Source: JBCCZC01 sp039188505 (GTDB taxonomy: Bacteria; Pseudomonadota; Gammaproteobacteria; Xanthomonadales; SZUA-38). From it: a stretch of 5,652 bases of DNA. Below, one piece after another: positions 1-3,607 of the stretch; the first letter of the stretch is position 1, and each line of letters opens with the position of its first letter. The notes below the pieces were generated by a model, which saw only the letters and a list, made by a program, of their open reading frames with translations, had not been told where the DNA came from and searched no databases. The stretch spans positions 1 to 5,652 of the forward strand of contig JBCCZC010000390.1 in assembly GCA_039188505.1 (NCBI GenBank), given 5' to 3'. A program made the position numbers and the translations under genes.

Positions 1-1
1 C

Positions 2-901
2 CTGCGCACAATCTACGACCAGGCCGCACGGCTCGCGGCCAGCGAGATCGGCGTGCTGATCCACGGCGAGACGGGTACGGGCAAGGAACTGCTCGCGCGC
101 TTCCTCCACGCCAGCTCGGGCCTGGCGGAGGACCGCCTCGTGGCGCTCAACTGCGCAGCCCTCCCCGTCGACCTCCTCGAAGCCGAGCTCTTCGGCATCG
201 ACAAGGGCGTCGCCACGGGCGTGAGCGAACGCGCCGGGCGCTTCGAGCAGGCCGACGGCGGCACGCTCTTCCTCGACGAGATCGGCGACATGGCGCTCGA
301 AACCCAGGCCAAGATCCTCCGGGTGCTCCAGGAGAAGCATGTGTTCCGCGTCGGCAGCAGCAAGCCCCGACCCGCCCGGGTGCGGGTGATCTCCGCCACG
401 AACCGGGATCTCGAGGCCATGGTCGAGAACGGTGAGTTCCGCCGCGATCTCTACCACCGCCTCGCGGACTGGACTGCCGAACTGCCTCCGCTGCGGCGGC
501 GCCGCGAGGACATCGCCAACCTCGCCGCGCACTTCCTCGCCGCAGAGATGCGCCGGCAGGGGAAGCGCTTTGGCGGGTTATCGGAGGCCGCGGTGACGGT
601 CATGCGGCGCTACGCCTGGCCGGGAAACGTCCGCGAGCTCGAGCGGGAGATGCTGCGCTGCTCCCTGTTCCTCGACAGCGGCGAACCACTGCAGTCGGAC
701 CAGCTCCAGCCCCGCTTCCACCGGGCCTCGAGTGACGCCGGCGACGTGACCCTGAAGGCCCAATTGGAGCGCGCCGAAGCGGCCGCAATCCGCGAAGCGC
801 TGGCAGAGGCCGAAGGCGACATCGAGGCGGCGGCCACCCGCCTCGGCTGCGGCAAATCCACCCTCTACCGCCGAATCAGCCAACTCGGCGTCGAGAGCTG
901 A
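2..901 (+). CDS. Sigma-54-type AAA+ enhancer-binding transcriptional activator, 5' partial, with non-canonical GAFTGA loop
   Basis: The frame is open from the window edge, so the start and any N-terminal sensor domain lie outside; about 299 residues are visible. Family knowledge: these ATPases bind enhancer DNA and remodel sigma-54 RNA polymerase to open promoters. Seen, numbering from the first visible residue: Walker A GETGTGKE (22-29), ELFG (62-65), a loop reading GVATGV (69-74) where GAFTGA is expected, Walker B GGTLFLDEIGD (86-96), sensor I SATNRDL (131-137), the FRRDLYHRL arginine-finger region (146-154), sensor II WPGNVRELE (206-214), and a Fis-type helix-turn-helix ending in RLGCGKSTLYRRISQLG just before the stop. 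The ATPase motifs look intact. Only the sigma-54 contact loop is altered: its Thr is kept, while Phe becomes Ala and both flanking Ala become Val. The gene lies about 510 bp upstream of a good sigma-54 promoter, making that operon a plausible target. Family assignment is secure; sigma-54 dependence is less so because of the loop. Confidence 0.95.
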   Translation: MRTIYDQAARLAASEIGVLIHGETGTGKELLARFLHASSGLAEDRLVALNCAALPVDLLEAELFGIDKGVATGVSERAGRFEQADGGTLFLDEIGDMALETQAKILRVLQEKHVFRVGSSKPRPARVRVISATNRDLEAMVENGEFRRDLYHRLADWTAELPPLRRRREDIANLAAHFLAAEMRRQGKRFGGLSEAAVTVMRRYAWPGNVRELEREMLRCSLFLDSGEPLQSDQLQPRFHRASSDAGDVTLKAQLERAEAAAIREALAEAEGDIEAAATRLGCGKSTLYRRISQLGVES

Positions 902-1001
902 CCCTCGCTTCGAACGGGAGCGAACGAATCCGTCGGGAGCTCCACCGTCACAACGTAACCCTTCCCAAGCTCTGGCTACTTCTCGCATCAAGGCTCGGGG
1001 C

Positions 1002-1106
1002 GATCGCGACGGCTCATTCGACCTTGGCTTCGGCCTCGGTGATGCGACTAGCGGCGGCGCCGCCGCCGTCGTTACTGAGTCGGCAACTGCGGTCGCCGTC
1101 GCGATC
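1002..1106. repeat. Nested inverted repeat with GC-rich inner palindrome
   Basis: The outer arms are GATCGCGACGGC (1002-1013) and its exact reverse complement GCCGTCGCGATC (1095-1106), a 12-bp perfect match. Near the centre of the intervening 81 bases is a perfect 16-bp palindrome, GCGGCGGCGCCGCCGC (1051-1066). It extends through GCGAC (1044-1048) pairing with GTCGT (1068-1072, one G-T wobble) across a small internal loop. A short GGC-TTCG-GCC hairpin with a UUCG tetraloop lies at about 1027-1036. The stretch could fold as structured RNA or a cruciform, or be a small dispersed repeat. No T-tract follows, so a classical intrinsic terminator is unlikely. Function is unknown. Confidence 0.5.
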
Positions 1107-1277
1107 ACCTCCAGCGTCCTCGCCGTGCTGCGCAGTGATGCCCGAGAACACGGTAGCGCGCCATCCCACGCCCGGCGCAAGGGTTACCGGCGGGCGCCGT
1201 TCGGCGAGACATCAACCGAGCAAGCCGCCTGATCTCATATACAACATCTGACGATAGCCGCAGAATTTCCCATATCA

Positions 1278-1320
1278 GAGAATCGATTCTCATCCGCGAG
1301 AAAATTCACCCCCGATTCTC
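1278..1320. promoter_or_regulatory. Candidate enhancer/operator: perfect 14-bp palindrome plus related half-sites
   Basis: GAGAATCGATTCTC (1278-1291) is a perfect 14-bp palindrome. Its half-site CGATTCTC recurs at 1313-1320, and GAGAA (1298-1302) pairs with TTCTC (1316-1320) as a second, wider-spaced inverted repeat. The perfect palindrome lies roughly 90-105 bp upstream of the start point predicted from the sigma-54 promoter. Enhancer-binding proteins usually bind dyad sites about 80-200 bp upstream, so the position fits. The neighbouring activator, with its Fis-type HTH, is the obvious candidate binder, but nothing in the sequence proves that pairing. Confidence 0.55.
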
Positions 1321-1355
1321 TTGCCGAAGACCGCATTGCACCGCCATACCCGACC

Positions 1356-1372
1356 CTGGCACGCATCCTGCT
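1356..1372 (+). promoter_or_regulatory. Sigma-54 (RpoN) -24/-12 promoter
   Basis: The sequence CTGGCACGCATCCTGCT carries TGGCACG as the -24 element (1357-1363) and CTGCT as the -12 element (1368-1372). GG (1358-1359) and GC (1370-1371) are separated by exactly 10 bases, the strict sigma-54 spacing. Against the consensus YTGGCACGrNNNTTGCW only two positions differ: C for purine after the -24 box and C for the first T of the -12 box. Transcription would start near 1383, leaving a leader of about 29 bases before the ATG at 1412. I found no comparable site upstream of the second fibre gene. Confidence 0.75.
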
Positions 1373-1411
1373 GTAGCCACATCAGTCCGCTCACCGGGAG
1401 CCAGGGAACTG

Positions 1412-1714
1412 ATGACCACCAACGATCACAAGCAGGTCCGCACGAATTCGCGACGCGTCGTCTTCGCAGCCCTTCTCGGTTTCGTCTTCTCCAGCGCCTA
1501 CGGGCAGCTCGTTCTCGAAGCCTCGACGGTTTCAAGTGGCGCCGGGCCAAGCGATGGCAACGGGACGCTGACGATTCAGGTCATCGCTGGCGAAACCGCG
1601 CCCAACCGCATCAGCGGCGGGACCTTCACCATCGTTGGCGGCGTCCAGGGGCCTGCCGAAACAGGAACAGTGACGTCCACTGATTTGCTGTTCTCATCCG
1701 GTTTCGAGCGCTGA
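1412..1714 (+). CDS. Small secreted protein with Gly-rich 'SGGTFTIVGG' motif and GFE-type C-terminal tail
   Basis: The product has 100 residues. It begins with a signal peptide: basic n-region (KQVRTNSRR), hydrophobic core (VVFAALLGFVF) and likely cleavage after SSAYG near residue 31. The mature part is short and Gly/Ser/Thr-rich, with TVSSGAGPSDGNG, then an ISGGTFTIVGG segment, and ends in LFSSGFER. The pattern resembles short beta-rich secreted proteins carrying a 'sGGty.l.GGf' motif. As I recall, a terminal GFE-type tail is common on exported proteins of Lysobacterales and may be a sorting or anchoring signal; that is inference. AGGGA lies 4 bases before the ATG and GGGAG 11 bases before. 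It is the first gene after the sigma-54 promoter and sits 53 bp upstream of the fibre gene start, so the two probably form an operon. Biochemical role unknown. Confidence 0.75.
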   Translation: MTTNDHKQVRTNSRRVVFAALLGFVFSSAYGQLVLEASTVSSGAGPSDGNGTLTIQVIAGETAPNRISGGTFTIVGGVQGPAETGTVTSTDLLFSSGFER

Positions 1715-1754
1715 GCCCCGATCGATCGCACCCAAAGTCCGAGATGAACTGCAC

Positions 1755-1759
1755 GAGGA
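1755..1759 (+). promoter_or_regulatory. Ribosome binding site fixing the start of the first fibre gene at 1768
   Basis: GAGGA lies 8 bases before ATG 1768. The same ACGAGGAC block stands at the same distance before ATG 3608 in the second copy. An upstream in-frame ATG (1744) would put eight polar residues before the signal peptide and has no comparable site, so 1768 is preferred. Confidence 0.7.
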
Positions 1760-1767
1760 CCCCAAGC

Positions 1768-3210
1768 ATGAAGAACGCCGTCCTGATGATTCTGTTGATG
1801 AACCTCGCCACTCTGGCCTCCGCCGAACCCATCGACACCCGCTTCACCTACTCGGGCGTTCTGAGCGACGAAGGCGAGCCCGCCAGCGGCCTCTACGACT
1901 TCCAGCTCGACCTCTTCGACAACCCGATCATCTCGGTGCCCATCGCGACGCTGACCTTCGACGACATCGAGGTGATCGGCGGCCGCTTCGTGCTCACGCC
2001 CGACTTCGGCGACGAGTTCCGCGGCGAGGCGCGGTTCCTGGGCGTCAGAGCACGTCGCGCGGGCGATTCGGCCTTCACCGCGCTCGAGCCGCGGCAGGAG
2101 CTGACCTCCGTGCCCTACGCCTGGCACGCCGAGAACGTCGGCGTCGGCGCCGTGGGCACGCAGCAGCTCCAGGTCGGGGCGGTGGACTCGACCGCCCTCG
2201 CCGACGGCTCGGTCACCGGGGCGAAGCTTGCCAACGGCGCCGTCAGCAGCGCCAAGCTGGGCACCGGCGCGGTGACGACCCGCAAGATCGCCGACGGGGC
2301 GATCACCAGCGACAAGATCGCCGACGGCGTGATTGGTGAGCTGGCGATCGACGAGGACGCGGTCACCGCACGCGAACTCGCGCCCGGCGCGGTCGACACC
2401 GACGCCCTCGCGGACCAGGCCGTTACCGGCGCCAAGCTCGGCAGCGGCGCGGTCACGACCCGCAAGATCGCCGATGGCGCCATCACCAGCGACAAGATCG
2501 CCGACGGCGTGATCGGCGAACTCTCGATCGGCGAGAACGCGGTCACCGAGCAGGAACTCGCGCCCAGCGCGGTCGGTGCCGAAGCCCTCCAGGACGGCGC
2601 CGTCACCGGCACGAAGATCCAGAACGGCGCGATCACCAACGGCAAGTTGGCCGCGGGCGCAGTGACGGCGGCGGCGATCGCCGATCAGTCGGTCTCCGGA
2701 GCGAAGATCATCGATGGCACCGTCGACAACGCCGACATCGCCACCGGCGCGATTACCTCCGGCACGATCCTGGATTCCAGCATCCGCGACGTCGACATTG
2801 CCGACGGGCAGATCACGAACAGCAAGCTGGCGGTTGGTGCGGTGAGTTCCGGTCGGATCCTGGATTCTTCGATTCGAAACGTGGATATCGCCGCCTCGCA
2901 GATTACGGCGCGGGAGGTGGATGGAGGGCTGTACTCGAAGAAGACTCAAGTCTACGAGGCGACGGCTAGTGGCAATGTGACCGCGGGTGCGTTTCTTGAG
3001 TTGACGGCATCCTGCAGCGATTCAAACGATTTGCCCGTCGCCGCCAACTGCGATTCTCCGATTTCCGCGCCCGTCCGTTTGACCGGCAGCAAGCACGATC
3101 ATTGGACGACGGACGCCCAGCCCGCTTCGACGAGTTGCGACTGGCGTTCGACCGCTGCCGTTGGAACCGTGGACGTGACTACCTCCATCTTTTGCATCGC
3201 TGTGGATTAG
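1768..3210 (+). CDS. Secreted fibre-like decapeptide-repeat protein, copy A
   Basis: The product has 480 residues. Residues 1-19 form a signal peptide (MKNAVLMILLMNLATLASA), so it is exported. Residues 20-120 form a small N-terminal domain (start EPIDTRFTYSGVL, middle SGLYDFQLDLFDN, end RQELTSVPYAWHAEN). This resembles the 'FtYqG.L...YDF...L.d......PYA..A' domain often found ahead of tail-fibre-like repeats in bacterial surface proteins. Residues 130-379 are 25 consecutive decapeptides without insertion or deletion, typified by TTRKIADGAI, with Leu/Ile at position 5 and Val/Ile at position 10. They probably form an elongated beta-solenoid or trimeric fibre stalk. Residues 394-480 form a compact tip domain with cysteines 416, 428, 457 and 476, likely disulphide-bonded after export. 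The gene lies downstream of the small secreted protein, probably in the same sigma-54 operon. A role in adhesion or surface display is inference. The tip uses more A/T-ending codons than the stalk. Confidence 0.9.
   Translation: MKNAVLMILLMNLATLASAEPIDTRFTYSGVLSDEGEPASGLYDFQLDLFDNPIISVPIATLTFDDIEVIGGRFVLTPDFGDEFRGEARFLGVRARRAGDSAFTALEPRQELTSVPYAWHAENVGVGAVGTQQLQVGAVDSTALADGSVTGAKLANGAVSSAKLGTGAVTTRKIADGAITSDKIADGVIGELAIDEDAVTARELAPGAVDTDALADQAVTGAKLGSGAVTTRKIADGAITSDKIADGVIGELSIGENAVTEQELAPSAVGAEALQDGAVTGTKIQNGAITNGKLAAGAVTAAAIADQSVSGAKIIDGTVDNADIATGAITSGTILDSSIRDVDIADGQITNSKLAVGAVSSGRILDSSIRNVDIAASQITAREVDGGLYSKKTQVYEATASGNVTAGAFLELTASCSDSNDLPVAANCDSPISAPVRLTGSKHDHWTTDAQPASTSCDWRSTAAVGTVDVTTSIFCIAVD
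2155..2904 (+). repeat. Decapeptide-coding repeat array, copy A (25 units of 30 bp)
   Basis: There are 25 in-frame 30-bp units encoding residues 130-379, each with Leu/Ile at position 5 and Val/Ile at position 10. A higher-order unit of six decapeptides (180 bp) is visible: the run TTRKIADGAI-TSDKIADGVI recurs at residues 170-189 and 230-249. In this copy the two higher-order units have diverged (GELAIDEDAV versus GELSIGENAV). Confidence 0.85.
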
Positions 3211-3269
3211 CGCGTTGCACACCGCAAGGAATGTAGCGCGGCTAGGCGCACGAAAGGAGGACGCCACCC

Positions 3270-3332
3270 ATGAGTGTGATCACCTCAATCGTCGACAACC
3301 CGATCATCTTCGTGCTGGTCTGCCGATTCTGA
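3270..3332 (+). CDS. Possible 20-residue ORF behind a near-perfect Shine-Dalgarno
   Basis: AAAGGAGG (3253-3260) lies 9 bases before ATG 3270, the strongest ribosome binding site in the window. The 20 codons read MSVITSIVDNPIIFVLVCRF and stop at TGA 3330-3332. Residues DNPII match the fibre protein N-terminal domain, so this is most likely the broken start of a former fibre-related gene and not a functional peptide. A short hydrophobic peptide cannot be excluded. Confidence 0.25.
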   Translation: MSVITSIVDNPIIFVLVCRF

Positions 3333-3352
3333 TGATGTCGAGGCGATTGGCG
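3292..3352 (+). pseudogene. Decayed fragment of a third fibre-gene N-terminal domain
   Basis: Bases 3292-3309 (TCGACAACCCGATCATCT) are identical to 18 bases within both fibre genes (copy A from 1917, encoding DNPII). After 22 intervening bases, where the intact genes have 27, the region from 3331 reads GATGATGTCGAGGCGATTGG. This matches the codons for DDVEVIG, with most differences at third positions. The 5-base shortfall shifts the frame, so the reading frame joining the two blocks is broken. This fits an old, frameshifted copy of the same domain (around residues 50-72). Confidence 0.65.
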
Positions 3353-3377
3353 ACTGGAACGAGCGATGGTCTCTGAC

Positions 3378-3521
3378 TCAGCTTGGAATCCCCAACTCCT
3401 CAATCCGCCGATAGATCGTCGATCGCCCGATGCCCAGCAGCTTCGCTGCACGTTCCGGGACAGGCACGATCCGGGCGGGACAGGCGGAATGATTCGAGAC
3501 TTGAGGCTGCTGGTCCCGGCG
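3378..3521 (-). pseudogene. Relic of a Fis-type helix-turn-helix C-terminus, likely from a sigma-54 activator
   Basis: On the minus strand a 47-codon open stretch, bounded upstream by an in-frame TAG, ends with ERAAKLLGIGRSTIYRRIEE followed by LGIPS and TGA (complement of 3378-3380). The activator at the left of the window ends AAATRLGCGKSTLYRRISQ then LGVES and stop. About 14 of the last 24 residues agree, and both proteins stop right after the same Ser. This is the DNA-binding Fis-type HTH of enhancer-binding proteins, here without its ATPase domain. A resolvase- or excisionase-type HTH is a less likely alternative. Upstream codons (about 3474-3521) show no recognisable domain, and there is no plausible ribosome binding site, so I treat it as a gene remnant. 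Confidence 0.65.
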
Positions 3522-3607
3522 CTAGCGGCGATATGCCCGCAGCGGAATACGCCTGTCCACAGTGTTCGCACCCAGCGTCCGCAATGAACCACACGAGGAC
3601 CCGAACG

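Larger units (their letters stand above)
902..1355. other. Non-coding intergenic region upstream of the sigma-54 promoter
   Basis: I see no convincing gene here. Frames that stay open, including a long antisense one running back over the activator gene, lack a credible start and ribosome binding site. The stretch splits in two. The left part (to about 1225) is very GC-rich and holds a nested inverted repeat. The right part (about 1230-1320) is noticeably AT-richer, as expected for a regulatory region, and holds the palindrome listed separately. No terminator with a T-tract is obvious after the activator stop. A weak 5-bp stem (TCGCT/AGCGA, about 904-922) is not followed by T residues. Confidence 0.6.
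1726..2946 (+). repeat. Long direct repeat, unit A (partner at 3566-4786)
   Basis: This segment matches 3566-4786 with a constant offset of 1840 bases and no net indel. It starts with TCGCACCCA about 42 bases before the fibre start codon and ends after the Ser-Lys-Lys-Thr codons at residue 393. Hand comparison of the encoded residues 20-393 gives about 25 differences in 374 (about 93% identity). Similarity falls abruptly past this point. The sigma-54 promoter and the small secreted gene are outside the duplicated segment. Confidence 0.85.
3211..3607. other. Spacer between the two fibre genes, containing decayed gene fragments
   Basis: No intact gene of normal size is seen. The spacer contains a tiny ORF behind a very strong ribosome binding site (3270-3332), a frameshifted relic of the fibre N-terminal domain on the plus strand, and a relic of a Fis-type HTH C-terminus on the minus strand, each listed separately. 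TAGCGCG occurs at 3208-3214 and again at 3233-3239. I see no clear terminator after the copy A stop, no sigma-54 promoter and no convincing sigma-70 promoter for copy B. Homology to the region before copy A begins only at 3566. Confidence 0.6.

Noticed and set aside
904..922. Possible terminator after the activator gene
   Set aside because: The stem is only 5 bp with a 9-base loop and no following T-tract.
578..1180. 200-codon antisense frame across the end of the activator and the intergenic region
   Set aside because: It overlaps clearly coding activator sequence, has no recognisable domain, and its composition is explained by the GC-rich opposite strand.
963..1232. Open plus-strand frame with a short hydrophobic run (AVAVAITSSVLAVL)
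   Set aside because: There is no ATG with a ribosome binding site, the frame runs open back into the activator gene, and the stretch is occupied by the nested inverted repeat. A decayed gene cannot be fully excluded.
1321..1683. 120-codon plus-strand ORF overlapping the small secreted gene
   Set aside because: It spans the sigma-54 promoter, is Arg/His-rich in a shadow-frame manner, and is out-competed by the frame with a signal peptide at 1412.
1744..1767. Earlier in-frame ATG for fibre copy A
   Set aside because: It would add eight polar residues before the signal peptide. The GAGGA site is correctly spaced for 1768, and the same holds in copy B.
2155..2904. CRISPR array or non-coding tandem repeat
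   Set aside because: The 30-bp period is a codon-phased protein repeat without spacers, with mostly third-position variation.
1576..2949. Long antisense open frame (457 codons) opposite fibre copy A
   Set aside because: It mirrors the GC-biased decapeptide repeat; its translation is low-complexity (repeated GDLVAGD/VGDLAG patterns), and the plus strand has a signal peptide, ribosome binding site and conserved cysteines.
3383..3607. N-terminal extension of fibre copy B upstream of 3608
   Set aside because: The upstream frame happens to be open but shows no similarity to copy A beyond about 42 bases, and the signal peptide starts at 3608.
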